Below are positions 1 through 8,127 of a DNA stretch of 64,000 nt, in pieces. The stretch comes from Calditrichota bacterium (GTDB taxonomy: Bacteria; Zhuqueibacterota; Zhuqueibacteria; Zhuqueibacterales; Geothermadaptataceae): contig QQUE01000003.1 in the NCBI GenBank assembly GCA_008501765.1, forward strand, positions 1 through 64,000, read 5' to 3'. The notes beneath the pieces are model-generated. The model was not told where the DNA came from and made no database searches. It worked only from the letters and a program-made list of their open reading frames with translations. The stretch's first letter is position 1; every line of letters starts with the position of its first letter. Made by a program: the position numbers and the translations under genes.

Positions 1-155
1 CGGTGTTAATCTGTGGCCAATAAAAGCATTTCCTGTTTGGCGTAGGCGCTGGGCGAAAGATCATTTTAATGACCAATTGAAAAAGATGGCTTACAAATTA
101 TGAAAATTTAATGCTTGAATAATGGATTTTCAGTCCTGGCCTGGTTTAGTTCGGT
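1..155. repeat. Left copy of ~155-bp direct repeat
   Basis: Bases 1-155 recur almost unchanged at 6756-6911, offset by 6755 bp, with only a few substitutions and one single-base indel. The left copy contains the stop codon of the hybrid kinase that ends at 146. Its left boundary is outside the window, so it may be longer. The two copies bracket the kinase and the lipoprotein array, suggesting a segmental duplication or an inserted block; there is no transposase to decide. Confidence 0.85.
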
Positions 156-3100
156 TTTTTCGGGGGCTTTTTCTCATTGCCTGCAGAGTCGAGATTCCGG
201 CGAATTGTCTCGAAAAGTTTTTGCGGGCTAATTGGTTTGGGAACATAATCGTCCATTCCTGCGGTCAGACACATATCACGATCGCCCTGCATGGCGTTGG
301 CCGTCACCGCAATGATTGGCAAATGCACACCCTTCCCTTTTTCATTTTTGCGAATAATTGATGTGGCCTCCAGGCCATCCATTACCGGCATTTGCACGTC
401 CATGAGAATTAAATCATAGTATGCCCGCTCGATTTCTTCCAGCGCTTCAGCGCCATTTTCGACGACGGTGACGGTGCAGTCTTTTTTCTCGAGAATCCGT
501 CGTGCCAGTTTCTGATTGACGATATTGTCTTCCACCACCAAAATTTGCAGCTTTGGTTGGACCTCAGGTTGCGGATTATTTTCTGCAACTGCTGCCGGAT
601 CACCCGTGCTGCCGTGCCTGGTTTCGGGATGAAAAAGGAGGAGCAGAACCTGACTGAGCCTCTCCGGATCGATTGGATCGATTAGATAAAATCCTAAATC
701 CGTATTTTTTGTTTTTTCGCTTTCCAGTTCTTCGGCGCTGGCAAAAATAGTGATGATTGCCGGAATTTGGGGCAACTTCATCGAAAGCAGGTCTTCAAAT
801 CGAGCTGCATTTTCCTTCGAGCATGCCATCTTTCCAAGCAACAGCACATCAAAACCGGTGTTTTGTGTTGCCCGCTGGCGCAGCACAGCTTTCCCGGCCT
901 GGTACGTGGGCGCTTCTTCAATTACCGCCCCGAGTTCCTGAAGCTGGAATCTGATAGATTCGCGCGTGGCTTGCGTTTCGTCGATAATTAGAAAACGCTT
1001 ACGGTGCACGGTTTCAAGGAGGCGGCTGTATTTTTCCTGATTTCCCCATTCAGTCGCTAATATTCCCAACTTACTGGTAAACCAGAAGGTCGATCCGACC
1101 CCTTCCTCGCTGGTGAGACCAATCTCCCCACCCATCAAATGGGCGAGTTCTTTGCAAATAGCCAGGCCAAGACCTGTGCCGCCAAAGCGTCGGGTGGTAG
1201 AACCGTCAGATTGCGAAAATCGCTCAAATATGTGAGATTGCATTTCAGCGGGAATACCGATTCCCGTATCGCTGATGTACGTTTTTACATAAATTGATTG
1301 ATCATTGGACAGCAGAAGTTTTGTTCGGATTGTTATGGAGCCCTTCTCGGTAAATTTTAAGGCGTTGTTGAGCAAATTTAGTGTAATCTGCCGGATCCGT
1401 GATGGATCGCTGAGCGCAAGCTGGGGAATCGAGGCATCAAACTCGGTGATAAATTGCAGATTCTTTTTTTCTGCCTCAAATGCAAGCATGTTGACAGCTT
1501 CAGCGATCGATTTATTGAAATCGAAGGGAATGAGTTCCAATTCCAGTTTATTGGCTTCAATTTTTGAATAATCGAGAATATCGTTCAATATTGTCAGCAG
1601 GGAATGGGCGCTCATACTGAGGGTTTCACTGTAATCCTGTTGTTCCTCCGTGAGATTGGTTTCGAGCATGAGATTATTCATCCCGATAATTCCGTTCATC
1701 GGCGTGCGGATTTCATGACTCATGTTGGCGAGAAATTCACTCTTGGCGCGGTTGGAGGCTTCGGCTGCTTCTTTCGCCCGCATAAGCGCCTGCTCGGCCT
1801 GTTTGCGCTCGCTGATGTTGCGCTCGATGATCAGCAGCTCCTCATCACCGGGAGAAATGATGCGCACTTCATAGGGAATCTCAAATCTGCCTTCGCCGAA
1901 AGTGTATTCAAAATCCTGCAATGTTTCGGATTTCAGTGCATCGGGCATCCGCTCCAAAATACCTTCAACCAGGGGTTTGCGCAATACGTCCGAAATATGT
2001 TTGCCAATAATCCTGTTCGCCTGCAGCGAAAATCCTGCAAACGGGCTCGGATTATAATCCAGAATAATGCCGTCTTTGGAAAGACGGTAAATGGTATCCG
2101 GCACGGCGTCCAGCAGGGCCTTGCTGCGTGACTCGCTTTTTCGCAGGTTATGTTCGGTGATTTCGCGCTCATAAACCCGGGAGAGTTGCTCGCCGATTTG
2201 ATCAAACACCTCCATCGTTTGCTCGTGGGGTTTGTTTGACTGCGCCATGAAAAATTCCAGCACAAAAAGCACACGTCCCTGCAAACGAATGGGAATTGTC
2301 ATGGCGGCAGTCAACCCGGTTTCCACGGTAATGGCCAGTCGTCGTGGTGAAACGAGCTGCGACAAATCTGCATGAAATTCTGTTTTTTTCAACTCGAATA
2401 GTTGACTTAAAATAGCATTGACAGCCCGGTCCGGCATTTCCTCGGTGCAGGTTTGAAATGCGTCGAACCGATCCATCTCTTCGATAAACCACAGTTTTTT
2501 CGAGTGAAATTGGGCCTCGTTCTTTTTATCGCGTTGAAAAACATGGCCCACCGGCCAGCCTTCGTGCAGGCAGATGAGTCCGAGAATCGTCTGCAATGCC
2601 TGTTCTAGCTTGGATGCTTCATTCGTTGCCACGGCAGCAGTTTGCAGGAGGAGCAGGGCTTCGCTGTGTTCGACAACAGCGCTTTCGAGTTCTTGAATAT
2701 AATTTTCCGAGCGCCGGTTTAAATTCCAGTCGGAACTGAGTTTGAGAACGACCTGTTGCAGCTCCAGCGGTTCGATCGGCTTTTTCAGAAATATCATTCG
2801 GTTGATATAAGGGAAAAGCGCGGCGATCAGTTTTTTGTTGAACTCGTGGAAACTGGAACAGATGACCACTTCGCTGGTGGGGGACGATTCGAAAAAGTGC
2901 TGAATATTCTCAAATGATTTATCTTCGGTATCGCCGAATGGCTCGATTATAAGCAAAGAAAAAGGATTGTTTGCAGTGCGCGCCGCTTCGATTTGCGCAC
3001 GGGCATCGGCAATGTTAAAAGTGGAGACAACTTCATAATCGACGATATTGTGCTGCAGATAGGTTTCCCAGGCTTGTTGTTTGTTGTTTTTTGACCGGGC

Positions 3101-3205
3101 GGCAGGTTTTTGCGCCTTCCATTCCTCTTTCGATAAAAACCGATTTATCGCATCGTGGGTTGCCTGATCTTTGTCGAAAATGAGAATTCGCCTGTTATCT
3201 GCCAT
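146..3205 (-). CDS. Hybrid sensor histidine kinase, GAF/PAS with three receiver-like domains
   Basis: A 1019-residue cytoplasmic hybrid kinase with no membrane segment or signal peptide. Order: N-terminal receiver-like domain (1-150), coiled coil, GAF-like region (~190-345), PAS domain (~355-465), HisKA with phospho-acceptor H497 in [10 protein letters not shown], HATPase_c with DTGIGIP and GTGLGLA boxes, a second receiver-like domain (~745-865) and a C-terminal receiver with D936 in [10 protein letters not shown]. The first two receivers lack the aspartate: LLIIEPF and VLLLGKM replace it. Only the last should accept phosphate, so the others are probably protein-interaction modules. No cognate regulator is adjacent. 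The stop codon lies inside the flanking direct repeat. Confidence 0.9.
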   Translation of the reverse strand: MADNRRILIFDKDQATHDAINRFLSKEEWKAQKPAARSKNNKQQAWETYLQHNIVDYEVVSTFNIADARAQIEAARTANNPFSLLIIEPFGDTEDKSFENIQHFFESSPTSEVVICSSFHEFNKKLIAALFPYINRMIFLKKPIEPLELQQVVLKLSSDWNLNRRSENYIQELESAVVEHSEALLLLQTAAVATNEASKLEQALQTILGLICLHEGWPVGHVFQRDKKNEAQFHSKKLWFIEEMDRFDAFQTCTEEMPDRAVNAILSQLFELKKTEFHADLSQLVSPRRLAITVETGLTAAMTIPIRLQGRVLFVLEFFMAQSNKPHEQTMEVFDQIGEQLSRVYEREITEHNLRKSESRSKALLDAVPDTIYRLSKDGIILDYNPSPFAGFSLQANRIIGKHISDVLRKPLVEGILERMPDALKSETLQDFEYTFGEGRFEIPYEVRIISPGDEELLIIERNISERKQAEQALMRAKEAAEASNRAKSEFLANMSHEIRTPMNGIIGMNNLMLETNLTEEQQDYSETLSMSAHSLLTILNDILDYSKIEANKLELELIPFDFNKSIAEAVNMLAFEAEKKNLQFITEFDASIPQLALSDPSRIRQITLNLLNNALKFTEKGSITIRTKLLLSNDQSIYVKTYISDTGIGIPAEMQSHIFERFSQSDGSTTRRFGGTGLGLAICKELAHLMGGEIGLTSEEGVGSTFWFTSKLGILATEWGNQEKYSRLLETVHRKRFLIIDETQATRESIRFQLQELGAVIEEAPTYQAGKAVLRQRATQNTGFDVLLLGKMACSKENAARFEDLLSMKLPQIPAIITIFASAEELESEKTKNTDLGFYLIDPIDPERLSQVLLLLFHPETRHGSTGDPAAVAENNPQPEVQPKLQILVVEDNIVNQKLARRILEKKDCTVTVVENGAEALEEIERAYYDLILMDVQMPVMDGLEATSIIRKNEKGKGVHLPIIAVTANAMQGDRDMCLTAGMDDYVPKPISPQKLFETIRRNLDSAGNEKKPPKKPN

Positions 3206-3561
3206 GGGTGTCCCGCCCCAAAATTAATCCAATTTTCTTTTCATTTAAAACACGTGATTGCATTATTAAAGTTCTCAAGAAAAAATTGCCTACTTAACAT
3301 TACGGGTATCGACTTGAAAGGTGGAATTATTGAGGATCAAATTACAGCACTTTCAGAGTACATTTTACCGGAGCACGGCGCACCTTTTTGCATCAAAGAG
3401 GTTTTTTGGCGGGTTTGCACCGATTTGCTGTTTTCAGCCAATCTTCGGTGCAAACAAGCCAAGGTAAAGAAATGCCCTTCGCGCATGTCTGATTTTTAGT
3501 GTGGATTGTTTTTAAAATGGTTAGGGGTGTTTTTTATCGAAAAATAGCACTAAAAACGTTC
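3206..3561. other. Intergenic region between divergent kinase and lipoprotein array
   Basis: This gap of about 350 bp separates divergent genes. Apart from the sigma-54 promoter at its right end I see no RNA gene or strong hairpin. The open frames crossing it look non-coding. Confidence 0.5.
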
Positions 3562-3576
3562 TGGCATACGGATTGC
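3562..3576 (+). promoter_or_regulatory. Sigma-54 (-24/-12) promoter of the lipoprotein array
   Basis: TGGCATACGGATTGC matches the sigma-54 consensus (TGGCAC-N5-TTGC) with GG and GC exactly 10 bases apart. A start site near 3588 would leave a ~48-nt leader before the ATG at 3636, preceded by GGAGG. This also supports the 3636 start over an upstream ATG at 3600, which would lie only ~12 nt from the transcript end. No clear activator site was recognised upstream. Confidence 0.75.
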
Positions 3577-3635
3577 TTTAACAGGGGAAAAATCAAACAA
3601 TGCAAACCAATGACCGGTACGTTCTGGAGGTTTCA

Positions 3636-4262
3636 ATGAAAAACAACAAGTTTCAAATCATGCGGCGATTAATTATTGTTGGTATGGCAAGCATAGCCTT
3701 GCTTTTCGCAGCCTGCAATGTTAATTCTCCGATGAATCCAAATCAGGATCAGCAGTCAATCGAAACGGTGGCGGTTGATAATGTTCTTGGCAAATCGAAA
3801 ACAGCTGAAAAAGCTTCGAAAAAAAGTGAAAACAAGGGTAAAGTTTATGACTATCCGCAATTCGCTTCACGAAAGCTTGCATATGACCAGGTGGAAAAAC
3901 ATTATGCTGGCGGTTCAATGAAAGCGAAGAATGGTGCCAGTTTCAAGCTCCAAGGTGGCGCTTTGACACCGCCCGCAGGAACACCGGATGGTGCGAGCGT
4001 AACCATCGAAATGTTGATCGAAAAAGATGAAAAAACCAAGGAATTGATTTTTACATTTGGACCTCATGGTAGCCAGTTCAATCCCCCGGCTGAGGTGTGG
4101 ATTGATTATTCTGAAATTGGAAATAATGGTGTTAATCTCTACTACATTAGTGATGACGGCAACTATATCGAACAGGAGCCCGAGGCCATCGATCGCAAGA
4201 ATAAGAAAATGATGCTGCTCATTCCGCACTTTTCCCGCTACGCCATCGCGCACAGCCGTTGA
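3636..4262 (+). CDS. ZU5-like domain lipoprotein, paralogue 1
   Basis: A 208-residue predicted lipoprotein. The signal peptide ends in lipobox FAAC (LLFAACNVNSP). The second half resembles ZU5-type beta-sandwich domains of uncharacterised bacterial surface proteins: a FGPHGSQF strand, a DYSEI segment, and a C-terminal HFSRYAIAHSR signature shared by all four array members. The start is placed at 3636 because GGAGG lies 8 nt upstream. The N-terminal half is Lys/Ser rich and diverges from the other paralogues. Function unknown; likely anchored in the outer membrane or at the cell surface. First gene after the sigma-54 promoter, so the array may be induced with a stress or developmental response (inference). 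Confidence 0.8.
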   Translation: MKNNKFQIMRRLIIVGMASIALLFAACNVNSPMNPNQDQQSIETVAVDNVLGKSKTAEKASKKSENKGKVYDYPQFASRKLAYDQVEKHYAGGSMKAKNGASFKLQGGALTPPAGTPDGASVTIEMLIEKDEKTKELIFTFGPHGSQFNPPAEVWIDYSEIGNNGVNLYYISDDGNYIEQEPEAIDRKNKKMMLLIPHFSRYAIAHSR

Positions 4263-4308
4263 TCAAAATTAAATTGACTAATAAAATAAAAACATGGAGA
4301 TACACGCA

Positions 4309-4986
4309 ATGAAAAATACAAAAATAAAAATCCTGACCTTAAGCCTTCTTGCCGCCATCGGTCTCAGTTTTATCGGCTGCGATAGCAACCAGTTTGTTTC
4401 TCCAAATACGGCCAACGAAGTGACATTGGAGCAAAGTCAAAATGTGGCAACGAACGGCACAATCGCCCGCGCCGCGTTGAAAACCGGTCCGGTTTCCAAT
4501 GAAGCTGCTGAAGCGATAGAGGCGCCAAAAGAACGTGTCACACGCAAGGAAGGTGAACTGAATATAATCAAAGCCATTTCCTCCGCAAGCCTGCAAAAGC
4601 AATTTGTGGCAACATGGTTTGTCGAGCGCGATGAAAGTGGCTGGATTTATGCCGGTGATGAAAGCCATGGCCGTACCTGGTTATATTTTCCAAGAAATGC
4701 TGTGCCGCAAGATGTTTATGTCACCATCGATTGGGAATCCGAAGGCCTGCTCGAAGGCGGGGTTGAGTTCAGTCCCCATGGTATTGAATTTCAAAAGGAT
4801 GTAACAGTGTGGATTTCTTACAAAGATGTTGACCTCGGAAATATCAACGAGAACGACTTGAAATTGTGGTACTGGAATGAAGATGACAATGTCTGGGAAT
4901 TGATTGGTGATACGGTTGATACAGACGAGAAAATGGTTGGCGGTGTGCTGGAACACTTTTCACGCTACGCTTTGGGTGGTGAATAA
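4309..4986 (+). CDS. ZU5-like domain lipoprotein, paralogue 2
   Basis: A 225-residue lipoprotein: lipobox IGC at residues 22-24 (LSFIGCDSNQF), then a low-complexity linker, then a beta-rich domain with FSPHGIEFQKDVTVW and the terminal HFSRYALGGE motif. The ATG at 4309 has GGAG about 10 nt upstream; an earlier ATG at 4294 overlaps that site. It is 94% identical to the next gene (13 differences in 225 residues by my comparison), so the pair arose by a recent tandem duplication that also copied the spacer. No catalytic motif is visible; the role is probably structural or binding. Confidence 0.82.
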   Translation: MKNTKIKILTLSLLAAIGLSFIGCDSNQFVSPNTANEVTLEQSQNVATNGTIARAALKTGPVSNEAAEAIEAPKERVTRKEGELNIIKAISSASLQKQFVATWFVERDESGWIYAGDESHGRTWLYFPRNAVPQDVYVTIDWESEGLLEGGVEFSPHGIEFQKDVTVWISYKDVDLGNINENDLKLWYWNEDDNVWELIGDTVDTDEKMVGGVLEHFSRYALGGE

Positions 4987-5115
4987 ACACTGATTGTGGA
5001 AGTGTAACCGTTAAGCGATCAGGCAGGTTGCGCTTCCTTTTCAAATGAGAAAATGAATGAAATATCAACGAAGTGAGCCTAACTTAAAAATAGTTCAATC
5101 AAGGAAATTGGAAAA

Positions 5116-5793
5116 ATGAAAAATACAAAATTAAGAATACTGACCCTTTCCCTTCTTGCTGCCATCGGTCTCAGTTTTATCGGCTGCGATAGCAACCAAT
5201 TTGTTTCTCCAAATACGGCCAACGAAGTAACGTTGGAGCAAAGTCAAAATGTGGCAACGAACGGCACAACCGCACGCGCCGCGTTGAAATCGGGTCCGGT
5301 ATCCAATTCAGCAGCTGAAGCGATAGAGGCGCCAAAAGAACGTGTCACACGCAAAGAAGGTGAACTGAATATAATTAAAGCCATTTCCTCGGCAAGCCTG
5401 CAAAAACGCTTTGTGGCAACATGGTTTGTCGAGCGCGATGAAAGTGGCTGGATTTATGCCGGTGATGACGAACACGGCCGTACCTGGTTATATTTTCCAA
5501 GAAATGCTGTGCCGCAAGATGTTTATGTCACCATCGATTGGGAATCCGAAGGCCTGCTCGAAGGCGGGGTTGAGTTCAGTCCCCATGGTATTGAATTTCA
5601 AAAAGATGTAACGGTGTGGATTTCTTACAAAGACGTTGACCTCGGAAATATCAACGAGAACGACTTGAAATTGTGGTACTGGAATGAAGATGACCATGTC
5701 TGGGAATTGATTGGTGATACGGTTGATAAAGATAATGAGATGGTTGGCGGGTTGTTGGAGCACTTTTCACGCTACGCTTTGGGTGGTGAATAA
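5116..5793 (+). CDS. ZU5-like domain lipoprotein, paralogue 3
   Basis: A 225-residue near-copy of the upstream gene with the same lipobox, linker and HFSRYALGGE terminus. Differences cluster at the N-terminal region (IK to LR at 6-7), the linker (E to S) and near the end (TDEK to KDNE), while the central beta-domain is nearly invariant. The ribosome site AAGGAAATTGGA precedes the ATG. The 129-bp spacer upstream resembles the spacer downstream, showing that the repeat unit includes intergenic DNA. Confidence 0.82.
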   Translation: MKNTKLRILTLSLLAAIGLSFIGCDSNQFVSPNTANEVTLEQSQNVATNGTTARAALKSGPVSNSAAEAIEAPKERVTRKEGELNIIKAISSASLQKRFVATWFVERDESGWIYAGDDEHGRTWLYFPRNAVPQDVYVTIDWESEGLLEGGVEFSPHGIEFQKDVTVWISYKDVDLGNINENDLKLWYWNEDDHVWELIGDTVDKDNEMVGGLLEHFSRYALGGE

Positions 5794-5898
5794 ACACCGG
5801 GAAGGAAGGCGTAACTTGCAGTGAATAAAATAAGGTGCGCTTTCTTTCTCAAACGAGAATTTGAATCCAAAAGCAACAAAAAAAACAGGATACAAACA

Positions 5899-6519
5899 AT
5901 GAAAAATACAAAATTAAGATTACTGAATTTATCCGTTCTTGCAACCATCGGTCTCAGTATTATCGGCTGCGATAGCACCCAATTTGTTTCTCCGAACACG
6001 GCGGAAGAAATCACCATCGAACAAAGTTCTAATAAGGAAATCCGGTTTTTAAAATTGGCTGAGGTCGATCCGTTTCTGGCGAAAATTATCTCAGCAACTG
6101 AATACATTACCCACAAAGATGGTGGCGAACTCAAGTTAGATTATATCGAACCTGTCAATGATAATCCCCTGAAAATAATGGTCAGTTTGACGGTCAAAGC
6201 GGGCACGATCAGCCAGGACGCTTCCCTGAGTTTAAACGTCGATGATGAAGGTTATCTCGTCGGTAGTCTGGATGTAAATTTTGGCCCCCACGGTATCACT
6301 TTCAGTGAGCCGGCTGTACTCAATATAACCGTGGAAAATGCGGACTTATCCGGACTTGATGCCGAAACATTGCGCGTTGTTTACGACGACACCGACACAG
6401 GTATCTGGGAAGATATGGAATACAAAGAATTGAAAATCGACCAGGCCGCCGGAAAACTGGAACTCGTTGAAGCACAGATACCTCACTTTTCCCGCTATGC
6501 TATTGCACATAGCCGTTAA
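5899..6519 (+). CDS. ZU5-like domain lipoprotein, paralogue 4
   Basis: A 206-residue lipoprotein sharing the signal peptide (MKNTKLRLL..., lipobox SIIGC) and first ~45 residues with paralogues 2 and 3, but with a divergent body: FGPHGITFSEPAVLNI, a DLSGLDAETLR segment and the HFSRYAIAHSR terminus of paralogue 1. It looks like a chimera, or an older duplicate whose front end was homogenised by gene conversion. The start at 5899 is preceded by AGGA; the longer frame from 5821 reads through spacer sequence homologous to the previous spacers and is rejected. A strong terminator follows at 6562. Confidence 0.8.
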   Translation: MKNTKLRLLNLSVLATIGLSIIGCDSTQFVSPNTAEEITIEQSSNKEIRFLKLAEVDPFLAKIISATEYITHKDGGELKLDYIEPVNDNPLKIMVSLTVKAGTISQDASLSLNVDDEGYLVGSLDVNFGPHGITFSEPAVLNITVENADLSGLDAETLRVVYDDTDTGIWEDMEYKELKIDQAAGKLELVEAQIPHFSRYAIAHSR

Positions 6520-6561
6520 AATTTATTTACCCAAAATTGAATAGAATACAGTTAAACAATC

Positions 6562-6588
6562 AGAGCCTTTCCAGCAAAGGCTCTTTTT
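6562..6588 (+). terminator. Rho-independent terminator after lipoprotein array
   Basis: A perfect 9-bp stem, AGAGCCTTT paired with AAAGGCTCT around a 5-nt loop, followed by four T. It lies 43 bp after the last array gene and ends the transcript. Confidence 0.9.
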
Positions 6589-6696
6589 ATTGTTTCTGCG
6601 CGCTAGTTTAAAACTATGCGCTTCCAGCGCAAGACTTTCAGTTAATGCCATAAAAAATAAAGATGCAATGCAAATATTGAATTGAAGAAACTTCAG

Positions 6697-6773
6697 CCAC
6701 TGATTAACACTGATTGAACACAGATTTTATCGGGTTTAAAAAATCCGTGTTTCATCGGTGTTAATCTGTGGCC
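6697..6773. repeat. Imperfect palindromic intergenic element
   Basis: The left arm (6697-6727) begins CCACTGATTAACACTGATTG and the right arm (6740-6773) ends GGTGTTAATCTGTGGCC, making a ~31-bp stem with a few mismatches and a short loop. Similar GATTAACAC...GTGTTAATC palindromes are scattered in many environmental bacterial genomes. Its right arm forms the start of the 155-bp direct repeat, so the left repeat copy is probably also preceded by such a palindrome, just outside the window. Confidence 0.75.
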
Positions 6774-6911
6774 AATAAAAGCATTTCCTGTTTGGCGTAG
6801 GCGCTGGGCGAAAGATCATTTTAATGACCAATCGAAAAAGATGGCTTACAAATTATGAAAATTTAATGCTTGAATAATGGACTTTCAGTCCTGGCTGGTT
6901 TAGTTCAGGTT
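6756..6911. repeat. Right copy of ~155-bp direct repeat
   Basis: Matches bases 1-155, including the short stretch that encodes the last codons and stop of the hybrid kinase, although no kinase gene is present here. That orphan gene end implies the repeat moved or duplicated from the kinase 3' region. The remaining 6912-7063 up to the HD-GYP gene is AT-rich and shows nothing further. Confidence 0.85.
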
Positions 6912-7063
6912 AAATTGATCATCTTCCATGCCGCCAATCTCCTCTCTTTCCATCAAAAAATTAAATATCCTTTTTAAGCTGCCAATATTTTTTTTCAACC
7001 CGCCGATAATATGACTGCAAAATTAATCGACTCATTAATTCACGGCAAACATCCGGCAAAATC

Positions 7064-7912
7064 ATGTTTTTCCGCAAGAAAGCAAAAGAAATAGTCAGCC
7101 TTAATCTAACGGCAATCGATCAAAAAGTCATCGCTCGAAAAAACCAGGAAATCGATGCAGAATTTTTCGAAAATCTGCTGCAGATGGCAGCGGTGAAAGA
7201 ACAAAAAATGCAAGCCATCGTCGATTTGCCGGTGTATCAACATTTACAGCTTATATTGGAAAAACCGGAGAACCGTTATTTATTGAAAAGCGCCGGCACC
7301 AAAAAACAGCTCGAAGATTATTTATCCGCGATTTCCTTGCCTGAGTTAGTCATAAAAGAACTCAACTGGATGCAGCGATTCGAATATGTTTATTACCATA
7401 CTTTGGCCGTAACCCTGCTTGTGGGTGTTGTTTCACTGGAAGTTTTCACCGGTCGGGACGAACGACTCTTGGCGATTGGCGCTGCGCTGACGCACGATTT
7501 AGGTATCACGCGCGTTCCACGCGTCATCCTCGAAAAGCCCGGCCGCCTAGATGAGTATGAATATCGGCTCATTCGGGAGCACCCCAATTATAGCTGTATC
7601 TTGCTGACTTATTATTTCCGTGAAATGGAGCATGCTTTTGCTCAAACAGCCGTAGCCCACCATGAAGACGGTCTCGGTACCGGGTACCCGAAAGGCGTCA
7701 TACAGGAAAATCCAACGGCGCAGATCATTCGCCTCTGCGATATTTACGATGCATTGAAAACCGCCCGTCCGTTCCGCCCGGCGATGTCGACCGAAAAAGC
7801 ATTGGATATTCTGGCAGAGGAAGTTGCAGCCGGCAAGGTAAATGCGCTGTATTTCGACATTTTACATTCGCTTGCCGGGAGTCAAAAATCATCTGTCACC
7901 GGGGTCAGTTGA
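7064..7912 (+). CDS. HD-GYP domain protein, probable cyclic-di-GMP phosphodiesterase
   Basis: A 282-residue cytoplasmic protein. Residues ~105-270 form an HD-GYP domain with H112, H144-D145 (THDLG), H173, H199-H200-E201 and the GYP triplet at 207-209, followed by the typical CDIYDAL helix at 225-231. These residues are the metal ligands and signature of the family that hydrolyses cyclic di-GMP. The N-terminal ~100 residues are helical with no recognisable sensor. No diguanylate cyclase is near; the gene stands alone between repeats, with a weak ribosome site. Confidence 0.85.
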   Translation: MFFRKKAKEIVSLNLTAIDQKVIARKNQEIDAEFFENLLQMAAVKEQKMQAIVDLPVYQHLQLILEKPENRYLLKSAGTKKQLEDYLSAISLPELVIKELNWMQRFEYVYYHTLAVTLLVGVVSLEVFTGRDERLLAIGAALTHDLGITRVPRVILEKPGRLDEYEYRLIREHPNYSCILLTYYFREMEHAFAQTAVAHHEDGLGTGYPKGVIQENPTAQIIRLCDIYDALKTARPFRPAMSTEKALDILAEEVAAGKVNALYFDILHSLAGSQKSSVTGVS

Positions 7913-7963
7913 CCAGTCAACACGGGGTATTCTGTCAGTTGATTTTTAATTAAAACTGACCCC
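7901..7963. repeat. Inverted repeat across the HD-GYP stop
   Basis: GGGGTCAGTT at 7901-7910 pairs with AACTGACCCC at 7954-7963 across a 43-nt spacer that contains a partial further copy (GTCAGTTGA). It spans the last codons of the HD-GYP gene. No T-run follows, so it may be a transcript-end structure or a small palindromic repeat rather than a classic terminator. Confidence 0.55.
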
Positions 7964-8127
7964 AATCGTTTTAGCTGAAAGTTTTTTGTCAAGACTGTAA
8001 AAGGAAAATCTCAATAATTACCATGTGTGAGTCGAAGATTGAATGGGCGCGTTACCAGCAAATTTTACAGGCCCATAATAGTTAATGTGCCTCAATTAAG
8101 GGAAATCGGGCGATCAGTTTAAGGAAT

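Noticed and set aside
8044-8060. GGGCGCGTTACCAGC as a sigma-54 promoter of the ATPase-TPR gene
   Set aside because: Spacing is right, but the -12 element is CAGC and the first T of -24 is absent; too weak to call.
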